A DNA stretch of 38,513 bases, from contig JBATKU010000122.1 of assembly GCA_049669725.1 (NCBI GenBank), forward strand, positions 1-38,513, written 5' to 3'. Below the pieces are notes generated by a model. The model had not been told where the DNA came from and did not search any database. It saw nothing but the letters and a program-made list of their open reading frames with translations. Shown here in pieces: positions 1-7,973 of this stretch; position 1 is the first letter of the stretch, and the number at the start of each line of letters is the position of its first letter. Source of the stretch: JAFDCJ01 sp049669725 (lineage in GTDB: Bacteria > Desulfobacterota > Desulfobacteria > Desulfobacterales > JAFDCJ01). The position numbers and the translations under genes were made by a program.

Positions 1-15
1 CCTCAGTTAAATGCT

Positions 16-54
16 CCAGAGGTTTACCCGCCCGCTAGGCGGGTAAACCTCTGG
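16..54. repeat. Perfect 17-bp inverted repeat (hairpin)
   Basis: CCAGAGGTTTACCCGCC at 16-32 is exactly complementary to 38-54, with a 5-base loop CGCTA. No T-run follows on either strand, so it is not a standard intrinsic terminator. A perfect stem of this length suggests a REP-type hairpin, an IS200-like end or a protein-binding site. The sequence alone does not decide between these. Confidence 0.75.
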
Positions 55-306
55 CGGGCGCGCAAGTCCGCTTCGCTGATCTCAAACGTGATATTTAACC
101 CCGTACCATCCACCCGAGCACTTTTCAAAAATATCCCCCTCTGATTTTATAAACATTAAACTGCAAGAATTATAGCGGTTGTCAAAAAAACGTTGCGATA
201 TTCGAACGTTTTTTTCGTACCACCCCTTATAGCACCCTTCCGTATTTCGGAACTTATTTTTTAAAAGCAGTATAACATAAAAATATATAGATAAATCGAA
301 AGGTTG

Positions 307-336
307 TTGATATCCAAACCTGATTCATGCTATAAA
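307..336 (+). promoter_or_regulatory. Sigma70-like promoter for the nucleotide-sugar genes
   Basis: TTGATA at 307-312 and TATAAA at 331-336 are separated by 18 bases. They lie about 48 bases upstream of the first start codon at 384, in an AT-rich region. The match and position are good, but this is motif inspection only. Confidence 0.45.
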
Positions 337-383
337 TTCTGATAAACCAAATGTGTTATTTACCATCAACCTGAGGAAGAAAT

Positions 384-1325
384 ATGCATCTTCGAAAACG
401 CGTACTCGTGACCGGAGGAGCCGGATTTCTCGGCTCTTTTCTTTGTGAACGGCTTTTAGCTGAGGGATGTGACGTTGTTTGTGCGGACAATTTTTATACC
501 GGGACCAAGCGCAACATCATTCACCTTCTGGGAAATCCTTACTTCGAATTGATCCGACATGATATAACCTTTCCCATTTATCTGGAAGTGGATGAAATCT
601 ATAACCTGGCCTGTCCCGCTTCTCCGGTCCATTATCAGAATGACCCCGTGCAAACCACCAAGGTCAACGTTCACGGATCCATCAACATGCTGGGTCTTGC
701 CAAAAGGTTAAAGGCCAAGATTTTGCAGGCGTCCACATCGGAAGTATACGGCGATCCGAGCGTACATCCCCAGACGGAAAGCTACTGGGGAAATGTCAAT
801 TGTGTCGGCATCCGCTCCTGCTATGACGAGGGCAAACGCTGCGCCGAAACCCTATTTTTCGATTATCATCGGCAGCATAATCTAAACATCCGGGTGGTTC
901 GGATTTTTAACACCTACGGGCCGCGGATGCATCCCAATGATGGCCGTGTCGTCAGCAATTTTATTCTCCAGGCTTTGCACCAACAAGACATTACAGTCTT
1001 TGGAGACGGCTCCCAAACCAGGTCCTTTTGTTTTGTGGATGATCTGGTTGAAGGGATGATACGCATGATGAATGTAGCGGAAGATTTCACCGGACCGGTA
1101 AATATTGGCAATCCCAATGAATTCACTATCCTGGAACTTGCCGAAAAAGTGATCGCCCTGACGGGATCCAAATCCAAAATCATCTTTCGACCGCTGCCTG
1201 AGGACGATCCCATGCAACGTCAACCTGATATCACCCTGGCCAGGGACCGCCTGGGTTGGGAACCCCAAACCCAACTGGAAGAAGGACTGAACCGAACGAT
1301 AGACTATTTCAAAGGCGAACTATGA
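384..1325 (+). CDS. UDP-glucuronate decarboxylase (UDP-xylose synthase) family protein
   Basis: This is an extended short-chain dehydrogenase/reductase of 313 residues, full length for bacterial UXS proteins. The NAD-binding loop GGAGFLG is at 11-17. The catalytic set is STSE at 117-120 and the Y-x3-K pair Y147/K151. The family converts UDP-glucuronate to UDP-xylose in the cytosol for polysaccharide or LPS building. The PASPVHYQ and RIFNTYGPRM segments are typical of UXS rather than of generic UDP-glucose 4-epimerases. The start is supported by GAGGAAG about 5 bases upstream. The stop overlaps the next start (ATGA), so it is translationally coupled to the GDP-mannose dehydratase. A related dTDP- or UDP-sugar epimerase is the main alternative. 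Confidence 0.88.
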   Translation: MHLRKRVLVTGGAGFLGSFLCERLLAEGCDVVCADNFYTGTKRNIIHLLGNPYFELIRHDITFPIYLEVDEIYNLACPASPVHYQNDPVQTTKVNVHGSINMLGLAKRLKAKILQASTSEVYGDPSVHPQTESYWGNVNCVGIRSCYDEGKRCAETLFFDYHRQHNLNIRVVRIFNTYGPRMHPNDGRVVSNFILQALHQQDITVFGDGSQTRSFCFVDDLVEGMIRMMNVAEDFTGPVNIGNPNEFTILELAEKVIALTGSKSKIIFRPLPEDDPMQRQPDITLARDRLGWEPQTQLEEGLNRTIDYFKGEL

Positions 1326-2410
1326 AGAAAGCGTTAATAACAGGCATTACCGGGCAGGATGGCGCCTATCTGGCAGATTTTTTGTTGAAAAAAGACTACG
1401 AAGTCCATGGTATTAAGCGCCGGGCCTCTTCCTTCAACACCGCCCGGGTGGACCATCTTTACCGCGATCCACACGAACAGGACGTCCGTTTTTTTATGCA
1501 CTATGGCGATCTTACCGATTCTACCAACCTGATACGTATTATCCAGGAGATCCAACCTGATGAGATTTATAACCTGGCCGCCCAGAGCCATGTTAAAGTA
1601 TCTTTTGAAACACCCGAGTATACGGCCAATGCTGACGGACTGGGAGCATTAAGAATTCTTGAGGCCATCCGAATATTAAAGCTGGAAGAAAAAACCCGCT
1701 TTTATCAGGCCTCGACATCCGAGCTTTTTGGAAAAGTGCAGGAAATTCCCCAAAAAGAAACCACACCGTTTTATCCCCGTTCACCCTATGCCGTGGCCAA
1801 ACTTTTTGCCTACTGGATAACGGTCAATTATCGGGAGGCTTATGGCATGTATGCCTGCAACGGGATACTTTTCAATCATGAGTCCCCCGTCCGGGGTGAA
1901 ACCTTTGTCACCCGCAAGATCACCCGCGCCCTGGCGCGCATCAAGATCGGACTGCAAGATACCCTTTTTCTCGGTAATCTTAACGCTCGCCGGGACTGGG
2001 GCCATGCCCGGGATTATGTGGAGATGCAGTGGTTGATGCTCCAGCAGGATGAACCGGAGGATTACGTCATCGCCACCGGAATCCAGTATTCCGTAAGAGA
2101 ACTCATCGAGATTGCGGCCAAACAGCTCAACATATCGATCCGCTGGGAAGGTGAGGGCGCAAATGAAAAAGGCCTAGAGGAAGAAACCGGGCAGGTCATT
2201 ATTGCCGTCGATCCCGGTTATTATCGTCCCACGGAAGTGATCGAGTTGTTGGGTGATGCCAGCAAAGCCCGGGAAAAACTGGGATGGGAGCCAGGCACTT
2301 CATTTGAGGAAATGATTGCCGAAATGATTGAAGCTGATATGGAAGAGGCCCAAAAAGATTATTTGTGCCTGAAAGAAGGATTTGAGACCTTTAATCATTT
2401 TGAATCTTAA
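1322..2410 (+). CDS. gmd: GDP-mannose 4,6-dehydratase
   Basis: It converts GDP-D-mannose to GDP-4-keto-6-deoxymannose, the precursor of GDP-fucose, GDP-rhamnose and related sugars. The protein is 362 residues when started at the ATGA overlap with the preceding gene. An in-frame extension upstream to 1256 only reads through that gene. GITGQDG at 8-14 binds NADP. T132, E134, Y156 and K160 fall at the residue numbers known for the E. coli enzyme. The FNHESP-x-RGETFVTRKI substrate loop and RRDWGHARDYV are diagnostic. No fucose synthase (fcl) or rmd follows, so the rest of the pathway must be elsewhere. Confidence 0.96.
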   Translation: MKKALITGITGQDGAYLADFLLKKDYEVHGIKRRASSFNTARVDHLYRDPHEQDVRFFMHYGDLTDSTNLIRIIQEIQPDEIYNLAAQSHVKVSFETPEYTANADGLGALRILEAIRILKLEEKTRFYQASTSELFGKVQEIPQKETTPFYPRSPYAVAKLFAYWITVNYREAYGMYACNGILFNHESPVRGETFVTRKITRALARIKIGLQDTLFLGNLNARRDWGHARDYVEMQWLMLQQDEPEDYVIATGIQYSVRELIEIAAKQLNISIRWEGEGANEKGLEEETGQVIIAVDPGYYRPTEVIELLGDASKAREKLGWEPGTSFEEMIAEMIEADMEEAQKDYLCLKEGFETFNHFES

Positions 2411-2487
2411 AAATATGTTTGTCGGAGGATTCGATTTTGTGGTAGGGGAAAGGAAAGCGCCACGTTGCCAAAGGGAGGAGGATAATT

Positions 2488-2958
2488 ATGAAAAAAATGC
2501 GATACAGCACTCCGGTTTATTGCTTCGGGCTCATGCTGATGCTGCTGTTGATGGCGGCCTGCTCTTCAACGCCGAAGACCACAGACGGTTCGGATGCCAA
2601 AGAAAAAGACGACAAAAACGCGCCCGTTTACTATGATTTCGGCGACGTCCTTATCCCCCGTGAACTAAAACTGGATGTAAAGTCTTCTTTTGTTTACCAC
2701 ACCTCCGGATTTACAGCCGGTATTCTGGCCTTCAAATCCAAAGTTGAAATAGGCTCCATGATCGATTTTTTTGAGAACAACATGGCCAAGGACAACTGGC
2801 AGGCTGTCGGTACTTTTAAATCTCCGCGAACCCTGTTGCTTTTTCAAAAAGAAAACCGATGGTGTGTCATTAACATCACGGATAATCGGTGGGACACCCT
2901 GGTCGAGATATGGGTGGCACCGTTTAGTGATATATCCGGGTCCGGCCTGCTAAAGTAG
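2488..2958 (+). CDS. Predicted lipoprotein of unknown function
   Basis: This 156-residue protein has a lipoprotein signal: positively charged start, hydrophobic stretch about 11-22, and lipobox LMAAC with the lipidated cysteine at 25. A short polar linker rich in K, D and T follows. The mature part (about 38-156) is a compact mixed alpha/beta domain. It resembles the small lipoproteins of Desulfobacterota that carry a C-terminal domain reading like a stress-type or DUF4810-like fold, but I cannot assign a family firmly. Residue +2 is Ser, which in enterobacteria favours outer-membrane sorting. A strong ribosome site (GGGAGGAGG, 7-8 bases upstream) fixes the start. It lies 77 bases after gmd and may share its transcript. 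Confidence 0.8.
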   Translation: MKKMRYSTPVYCFGLMLMLLLMAACSSTPKTTDGSDAKEKDDKNAPVYYDFGDVLIPRELKLDVKSSFVYHTSGFTAGILAFKSKVEIGSMIDFFENNMAKDNWQAVGTFKSPRTLLLFQKENRWCVINITDNRWDTLVEIWVAPFSDISGSGLLK

Positions 2959-3285
2959 CTTGCGGCAGAAAAGACCGTTTGCCCCTCTAAATGATAACTC
3001 CCTGACTTTTTGAGTTAGCTTCTATTGCGCCACCGCCGGGTTCAGGCAAGCAGCTATAATCTTGACTTATTTCGCTTGAATGGATATTTTGTGGTGAACC
3101 GTATTCAAGCGGTTCGAATGTCCGGAGTTTCTCTTTAATATATTTGCTGTCAAGCACCCTCCGCATCTGAATCAAATAGCCTTGCACACGTCAAACGCTG
3201 GGGGAAATAAAAATACAGAAGGCTATGGTCAGCTTGATAGCATGGTACCCTCAATCCTGATTAGAGAGGCTGGGATTAAACACCG
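2959..3285. other. Intergenic region with candidate promoter and operator
   Basis: No coding sequence is supported here. The notable content is a promoter-like pair overlapped by an inverted repeat (3062-3111), which could drive the glycosylase-NfeD-slipin group downstream. Confidence 0.45.
3062..3111 (+). promoter_or_regulatory. Candidate promoter overlapped by an inverted repeat
   Basis: TTGACT at 3062-3067 and TATTTT at 3085-3090 are 17 bases apart. The arms CGCTTGAAT (3073-3081) and ATTCAAGCG (3103-3111) form a perfect 9-bp inverted repeat. The left arm sits in the spacer and the right arm just downstream of the -10, so a bound dimer would cover the promoter. The distance to the next start (3286) implies a leader of roughly 180 bases. 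Confidence 0.35.
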
Positions 3286-3987
3286 ATGATCGATAAACAT
3301 GCATTTGACGGAGCCCTCGAGGAAATTCACAGAAGTCTTCGGGGGTTGGCCGCCAGTGGCTATCGCGGTTTTGACTGTACGCCGCAATCTCTGGAAAAGC
3401 TTGAAAAGTGGGGGCAAGGCCTGAAGTATTTCGCAAATACCTTAGAGGATATAAGAGCGGATCTGGGTGATTGTCAGCGTTGTCGCCTGGCCGGGGGTCG
3501 GAATAAAATTGTATTTGGGGCCGGAGATCCCGGAGCAAAACTGGTATTTGTCGGTGAGGGGCCCGGCTTTGAAGAAGATCAACAGGGTCTGCCTTTCGTA
3601 GGCCCCGCCGGTCAGTTGCTATCCCGTATCATCGAAGCCATCAAACTTGAGCGGGCTCAGGTTTACATCTGTAATGTCATCAAGTGTCGCCCTCCCGGAA
3701 ACCGAAACCCCGAGCCTGATGAAATAAATACCTGTTTTCCGTTTCTGGAGCGTCAGTTAGCCGCTATACAGCCTGATTTTATCGTTGCCCTGGGTACGTT
3801 TGCAGCCCAGACGCTGCTGGGGACGAAAACGCCCATTTCAAGGCTCCGGAAACGGTTTCACGAATATAACGGAATTAAAGTCCTGCCCACCTATCACCCC
3901 GCTTATCTTCTGCGCAATCCCGACAAAAAGCGGGAGGTGTGGGAGGATATGAAAATGCTGATGAAGGAATACCGTTATGAAGACTAA
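3286..3987 (+). CDS. Uracil-DNA glycosylase, family 4 (Fe-S type)
   Basis: It removes uracil from DNA to start base-excision repair. The protein has 233 residues. Four cysteines that ligate the 4Fe-4S cluster in this family are visible: C63, C66, C134 and C150. Motif 1 GEGPGFEEDQQG is at 90-101, and the motif with the DNA-intercalating loop, HPAYLLRNP, is at 204-212. The first 55 residues are an extra helical N-terminal region, often seen in the deltaproteobacterial and phage-type members. The 3' end overlaps the next gene by 11 bases, so the two are probably co-transcribed. The start codon is less certain because the upstream AGAGG is weakly placed. Confidence 0.92.
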   Translation: MIDKHAFDGALEEIHRSLRGLAASGYRGFDCTPQSLEKLEKWGQGLKYFANTLEDIRADLGDCQRCRLAGGRNKIVFGAGDPGAKLVFVGEGPGFEEDQQGLPFVGPAGQLLSRIIEAIKLERAQVYICNVIKCRPPGNRNPEPDEINTCFPFLERQLAAIQPDFIVALGTFAAQTLLGTKTPISRLRKRFHEYNGIKVLPTYHPAYLLRNPDKKREVWEDMKMLMKEYRYED

Positions 3988-5269
3988 ACTTTTTTGCATC
4001 GGTGCCATTGCTCTTTTTTGGTTAATTGCGACGAACGTATTGGCCGAGCAAAGCGAGGTTTATATCATCAAGGTGGCGGATGCCATCAGTCCGGGGACCG
4101 CCGATTTTATAAGAACCGGCATCAAAAGCGCCGAAGAAACGGCAGCGACGGTTATTATCATCGAACTGGATACACCCGGTGGCCTGGCGGAGTCCATGCG
4201 CCTCATCGTCCAGAATATTTTGGCCAGCAAGGTGCCGGTGGTGGTATATGTTTCGCCCAGCGGGGCCAGGGCGGCCTCAGCCGGAGTGATGATTACCATG
4301 GCGGCGGACGTTGCGGCCATGGCACCGGGAACCAATATTGGCGCTGCTCATCCGGTGGGGGCGGGCGGTAAAGAAATTGATGGGACGATGTCTGAAAAAA
4401 TCATCAATGATATGGTGGCCCAGGCCAAAAGCGTGGCGGAACAGCGGGGGCGAAACGCGCAATGGGTGGAGGCTGCTATCCGGGAGAGTGTTTCCGTGAC
4501 CGAAACCGAAGCATTGAAAGAAAACATCATTGATCTTATTGCCCAGGACACCGATGACCTGATTAAACAGCTTAATGGCCGTGAGCTAAGGGATAAAGGT
4601 GTGTTAAACCTTGCCAATCCTAAAAAAGTTGTCCTTGAGGAAACCTTGAGGACCAAGATCCTGAAAACGATCAGCAATCCCAATATCGCCTATATTCTGA
4701 TGATGATCGGGCTGGCCGGACTTTATTTTGAGTTCTCTCACCCGGGAGCTATATTTCCGGGAGTGATCGGTGGAATCGCCTTGATCCTGGCATTTTTCGC
4801 GATGCAGACCCTTCCGGTTAATTATGCCGGAATTTTACTGATTGTTCTGGCGATTATTTTCTTTATTATGGAGATGAAGATTACCAGCTACGGGCTGTTA
4901 AGTGTGGCCGGTGTCGTCTCGTTGCTACTGGGATCACTGATGCTCTTTGAAGGTTCTACTCCGGATATGAAGCTATCTTTGCGGGTGCTGCTGCCTACGG
5001 TTATCCTGATATCCGGATTTTTTGCGGCGGTTGCCAGCCTGGTTTTTCGGGCCCAGATTTCAAAACCGACGACCGGTTCCATGGGGCTTGTGGGAGAAAT
5101 CGGGATCGTAAAAAAAGCGCTGACCCTCGAGGGAAAGGTTTTTGTGCATGGTGAGCTCTGGAATGCCAGGGCCAAAGAACCCCTTGACGAAAATGCAAAA
5201 GTGCGGGTAGTAAAGGTGGTAAATCTGATGCTGGAGGTCGAAGCGGTCGATGAAAGCTTCATTGCCTGA
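3977..5269 (+). CDS. NfeD-family membrane-bound serine protease
   Basis: This is a full-length (long form) NfeD protein of 430 residues. Order of parts: signal peptide about 1-23; ClpP-like serine protease domain about 27-205, with ARAASAG carrying the likely nucleophile S101 and K141 as the likely general base by comparison with archaeal 1510-N proteases; four to five membrane helices about 228-352; and a C-terminal OB-fold domain about 370-430. The LDTPGG and GTNIGAAHPV segments are typical. Family members work with a neighbouring stomatin/slipin, and one follows 77 bases downstream. The active site faces the outside of the cytoplasmic membrane. The gene overlaps the uracil-DNA glycosylase. 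Confidence 0.94.
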   Translation: MKTKLFCIGAIALFWLIATNVLAEQSEVYIIKVADAISPGTADFIRTGIKSAEETAATVIIIELDTPGGLAESMRLIVQNILASKVPVVVYVSPSGARAASAGVMITMAADVAAMAPGTNIGAAHPVGAGGKEIDGTMSEKIINDMVAQAKSVAEQRGRNAQWVEAAIRESVSVTETEALKENIIDLIAQDTDDLIKQLNGRELRDKGVLNLANPKKVVLEETLRTKILKTISNPNIAYILMMIGLAGLYFEFSHPGAIFPGVIGGIALILAFFAMQTLPVNYAGILLIVLAIIFFIMEMKITSYGLLSVAGVVSLLLGSLMLFEGSTPDMKLSLRVLLPTVILISGFFAAVASLVFRAQISKPTTGSMGLVGEIGIVKKALTLEGKVFVHGELWNARAKEPLDENAKVRVVKVVNLMLEVEAVDESFIA

Positions 5270-5346
5270 CGGCAGCCTGCGTCCCGAAACGCGAATAAGG
5301 GACTAAAGTAATATAGACCGGTTACCTAACACCAAAGGAGGGTGAT

Positions 5347-6102
5347 ATGAATTTGATTACACCAATAGCCATTGTTGTTCTGGTCATATTTTTCCTGTCT
5401 GCCGCCATACGTATTTTAAACGAATACGAACGGGGGGTAATTTTCCGCCTTGGCCGGGTGATCAAGGCCAAGGGACCGGGGTTGATCATCCTGATACCGG
5501 TGGTCGATAAAATGGTAAAAGTGACCCTGCGCCTGATAGCCATGGATGTAGATCCCCAGGATGTCATCACCCGGGATAATGTCTCGGTCAAGGTGAACGC
5601 GGTGATTTATTTCAGGGTGATCGATTCCATCAAAGCAATTGTTGAGGTGGAAAACTATACCTATGCCATGTCCCAATTGGCGCAAACAACCTTAAGGAGT
5701 GTCTGCGGTCAGGCGGAACTCGATGAACTTCTGTCTGAAAGGGAGAAAATAAATAATAAACTGCAAGAAATTCTTGATACCCATACCGACCCATGGGGCA
5801 TTAAAGTGGCCACGGTTGAGCTCAAGCACATCGATCTGCCCCAGGAGATGCAGCGGGCTATGGCCAGGCAGGCGGAAGCGGAAAGGGAACGGCGGGCCAA
5901 GGTGATCAACGCCCAAGGCGAATTTCAAGCAGCCGCGAAACTGGCGGAGGCCGCAGTGATTATTGAAAAACACCCCACTGCACTCCAGCTCAGGTATCTG
6001 CAAACCATGAATGAAATGGCCACCGAGAGCAATTCAACCACCATTTTCCCCATACCGATTGAATTGTTTAAACCCTTTTTGAAGTTAACGAAAGACGCTT
6101 AA
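5347..6102 (+). CDS. Slipin / stomatin-like SPFH (band 7) protein
   Basis: The protein has 251 residues. An N-terminal membrane segment (about 5-22) is followed by the SPFH domain with EYERGVIFRLGR at about 26-37 and the PGLIILIPVVD loop. A long charged helix rich in E, R and A (about 165-205) then leads into a C-terminal tail ending near PIELFKPF. Slipins oligomerise on the membrane inner face and are substrates or partners of NfeD proteases, which matches the neighbour. The ribosome site AAGGAGGGTGAT immediately before the ATG is very strong, suggesting expression at a higher level than the protease. Confidence 0.95.
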   Translation: MNLITPIAIVVLVIFFLSAAIRILNEYERGVIFRLGRVIKAKGPGLIILIPVVDKMVKVTLRLIAMDVDPQDVITRDNVSVKVNAVIYFRVIDSIKAIVEVENYTYAMSQLAQTTLRSVCGQAELDELLSEREKINNKLQEILDTHTDPWGIKVATVELKHIDLPQEMQRAMARQAEAERERRAKVINAQGEFQAAAKLAEAAVIIEKHPTALQLRYLQTMNEMATESNSTTIFPIPIELFKPFLKLTKDA

Positions 6103-6351
6103 GAAAATACCTAAACGGGGTGAATTGCCATCAGCATATCCTCGCGGGCTGCTAACTGCAGCGGCCTGCAATGGGGGTAAAAGTAAGGCTGAAACCGGGG
6201 CTTCATCATCGGTTTAACTATTGACTAAAACTGGAATAATCGTTAATAAAACTGGTTAAACAATTATTTTTCATAATGGATCGAAGGGCGGGGGCTATGT
6301 AGCCTCCGCTTGTGCTTTCCGATATTGTAGAGAAAAGGAGATTGATGCCCA

Positions 6352-6759
6352 ATGAGTGATAAAAAAGCCGAGGCCACGGATAAACCGTTGGAGAAAATGA
6401 CAGTCAAGGCCCTGCGAGAGATGGCCAAGGAAATTCCTGAAATCACTGGCGTCCACGGGATGAAAAAGGAAGAATTGCTTGTCGCTATCAATGAAGTTAG
6501 GGGTGTCGAAGCAGAAACCGTCGAAGCAGAAACCGTCGAAGCAGAAACCAGCAAAGCAGAAACCGTCAAAGCAGACAAAAGCATCCAAGGCAAGCCGGTC
6601 AAAAAAACTGGTTCCACCACCGGCGAAATAAAAAAACAGATAAAGGCACTTAAAGCGCAACGTCAGGCCGCCCTCGGGGCTAAAGACAAAAAAATGGCAA
6701 CCGTATTCAAGCGTCGCATTTCCCGGCTTAAAAAGAAATCCAGAAAGGCGGCCGCCTGA
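6352..6759 (+). CDS. Small basic Rho-N/SAP-like protein with pentapeptide repeats
   Basis: This 135-residue protein has three parts. Residues about 14-49 resemble the Rho N-terminal (SAP/HeH) helical nucleic-acid-binding domain, with MTVKALREMAKE and GMKKEELLVAI. Residues 52-76 are five tandem pentapeptides of the VEAET type, acidic and probably disordered. Residues about 88-135 form a very basic helix (KKQIKALKAQRQ, RRISRLKKKSRK). This suggests a chromatin-like or RNA-binding protein, which is inference. AAGGAG lies 12 bases upstream. The neighbouring genes give no functional clue. Confidence 0.72.
   Translation: MSDKKAEATDKPLEKMTVKALREMAKEIPEITGVHGMKKEELLVAINEVRGVEAETVEAETVEAETSKAETVKADKSIQGKPVKKTGSTTGEIKKQIKALKAQRQAALGAKDKKMATVFKRRISRLKKKSRKAAA
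6505..6579 (+). repeat. In-frame 15-bp tandem repeat (5 copies)
   Basis: GTCGAAGCAGAAACC occurs three times exactly (6505-6549). Two diverged copies follow, to 6579. It encodes the VEAET/SKAET/VKADK pentapeptides of the Rho-N-like protein. Exact copies imply recent expansion, so copy number may vary between strains. Confidence 0.9.
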
Positions 6760-6767
6760 TTGTTTCG

Positions 6768-6795
6768 TTATTGGTTATTGGTTAATGGTTATTCG
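6768..6795. repeat. 7-bp-period intergenic array (TTATTGG)
   Basis: TTATTGG at 6768-6774 and 6775-6781, TTAATGG at 6782-6788, then a final diverged copy TTATTCGG. It sits between the Rho-N-like gene and the recombinase. It shares the heptameric period, but not the word, with arrays at 7834, 11387, 15747, 18517 and 38225. Confidence 0.7.
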
Positions 6796-6895
6796 GGGCA
6801 ACAGTTACCGCAGGATAAAATCCTGCGATGATGCCGCCTGTTCCTTGATATTGCCAGGGATGTATTTCACATTAACGGGATCCATTACGAGGATA

Positions 6896-7825
6896 ATGCA
6901 ACCGATGAAGGCAATGCCGGTTGAGATCCTGATCAGCGATTTTATAGAATCCGTTGCCACTGAAAAAGGGTTCTCAGAAAATACCTGCCGGGGTTACCGC
7001 AATGATTTAGAGGAATTTTTGAAATATTTGGCGGAAAACCGCCTTTCCCGGAGTAACGACCCGGTCGCAATCGATTGTGTGGATAACATTACCATCAGGG
7101 GCTATCTTGGCTATTTATATAAACGGAATAAAAAAACCACCATTGCGCGTAAACTCTCTGCGTTGCGTTCATTTTTCAATTTTCTTATCAGACGGGGGGT
7201 GACGGAGGATAACCCGGCCGAATCAATACTTACGCCTAAACAGGACAAAACTATTCCGGCCTATCTTCCCGTTGATGAGATGTTTCGATTGCTCGACTCT
7301 ATTCATACCAGCAGGATGTTGGATTTGAGGAACCGGGCCATTTTTGAAACGCTGTATTCCTGCGGCATCCGGGTGTCGGAACTTGTGGGATTGAACACCA
7401 TTGATGTGAATTATAGACAAACACTGATCCGGGTGCTTGGCAAAGGCGGCAAAGAAAGAATTGTGCCCATCGGTAAAAAAGCCCTCGCTGCAATTAAGAT
7501 TTACCGGCAGCTACTGAATCAGAAATGCGGAATCTCTGAGAAAATAAACGGGCCGCTCTTTCTTAATAAAAATAAGGGGCGCTTGAGCGCCCGATCCGTG
7601 GCCCGTATTCTAGACAAACTGGTTACGGCCTGCGGTCTTTTAACACCGGTTTCCCCGCATACCCTGCGGCATACATTTGCGACCCATATGCTGGATGCCG
7701 GTGCTGACCTGAGGGTTGTTCAGGAATTGCTGGGACACAAAAGTCTTTCGACCACCCAAAAGTATACGCATGTAAGCATCGATCGATTAATGGAGACCTA
7801 TGACAAGGCGCACCCAAGGAAGTAA
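6896..7825 (+). CDS. xerC: Tyrosine recombinase XerC/XerD type
   Basis: It resolves chromosome dimers at dif together with a partner recombinase. From 6896 the protein is 309 residues, the normal XerC/D length. An N-terminal SAM-like core-binding domain (FSENTCRGYRNDLEEF) precedes the catalytic domain. The catalytic set is visible: R in CGIRVSEL, K in GKGGKER, HTLRH, GH in LLGHKS, and the nucleophile Y in TTQKYTHV. The start could be 6896, 6905 or 6914. GAGGA at 6889-6893 best suits 6905, and an in-frame upstream extension to 6785 runs through a repeat array and is unlikely. The xerC-hslV-hslU order matches many bacteria (codV-clpQ-clpY in Bacillus), hence the symbol, but XerD is not excluded. 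Confidence 0.9.
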   Translation: MQPMKAMPVEILISDFIESVATEKGFSENTCRGYRNDLEEFLKYLAENRLSRSNDPVAIDCVDNITIRGYLGYLYKRNKKTTIARKLSALRSFFNFLIRRGVTEDNPAESILTPKQDKTIPAYLPVDEMFRLLDSIHTSRMLDLRNRAIFETLYSCGIRVSELVGLNTIDVNYRQTLIRVLGKGGKERIVPIGKKALAAIKIYRQLLNQKCGISEKINGPLFLNKNKGRLSARSVARILDKLVTACGLLTPVSPHTLRHTFATHMLDAGADLRVVQELLGHKSLSTTQKYTHVSIDRLMETYDKAHPRK

Positions 7826-7833
7826 TAAAAAAG

Positions 7834-7868
7834 TGTCAGGTGTCAGAAAACAGATGACAGATACAGTC
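7834..7868. repeat. 7-bp-period intergenic array (TGTCAGG)
   Basis: Successive heptamers are TGTCAGG, TGTCAGA, AAACAGA, TGACAGA and TACAGTC (7834-7868), starting eight bases after the recombinase stop. The same word TGTCAGG heads the array at 38232, 30 kb away. Confidence 0.65.
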
Positions 7869-7973
7869 GGGATTTTGATTACCTTATCTGCCAAGGTCAG
7901 CATCGCGTATATAGAAACAGCAGTCATAAAAATAGGAATCTAAACCAAATTAATTAAGGAAAGACAGGTTTAA

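Larger units (their letters stand above)
1..383. other. Intergenic leader at left edge
   Basis: This stretch before the first gene has no convincing coding sequence. It contains a perfect 17-bp hairpin (16-54) and an AT-rich segment from about 140 to 350 with a sigma70-like promoter close to the first gene. AACGTT occurs twice around position 200, ten bases apart. Sequence to the left of the window is unknown, so the far-left part could belong to a mobile-element end. Confidence 0.5.

Noticed and set aside
1256..1321. Longer gmd start
   Set aside because: The extension only reads through the end of the previous gene. The ATGA overlap gives the family's normal length.
6264..6660. Two minus-strand frames with VSAST/FCFDG repeats opposite the Rho-N-like gene
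   Set aside because: They are mirror translations of the 15-bp repeat on the other strand, with no ribosome site or homology.
6896..7825. Integrase of a mobile element
   Set aside because: Length, motifs and the xerC-hslV-hslU order indicate a housekeeping Xer recombinase. No attachment repeats or cargo genes are seen.
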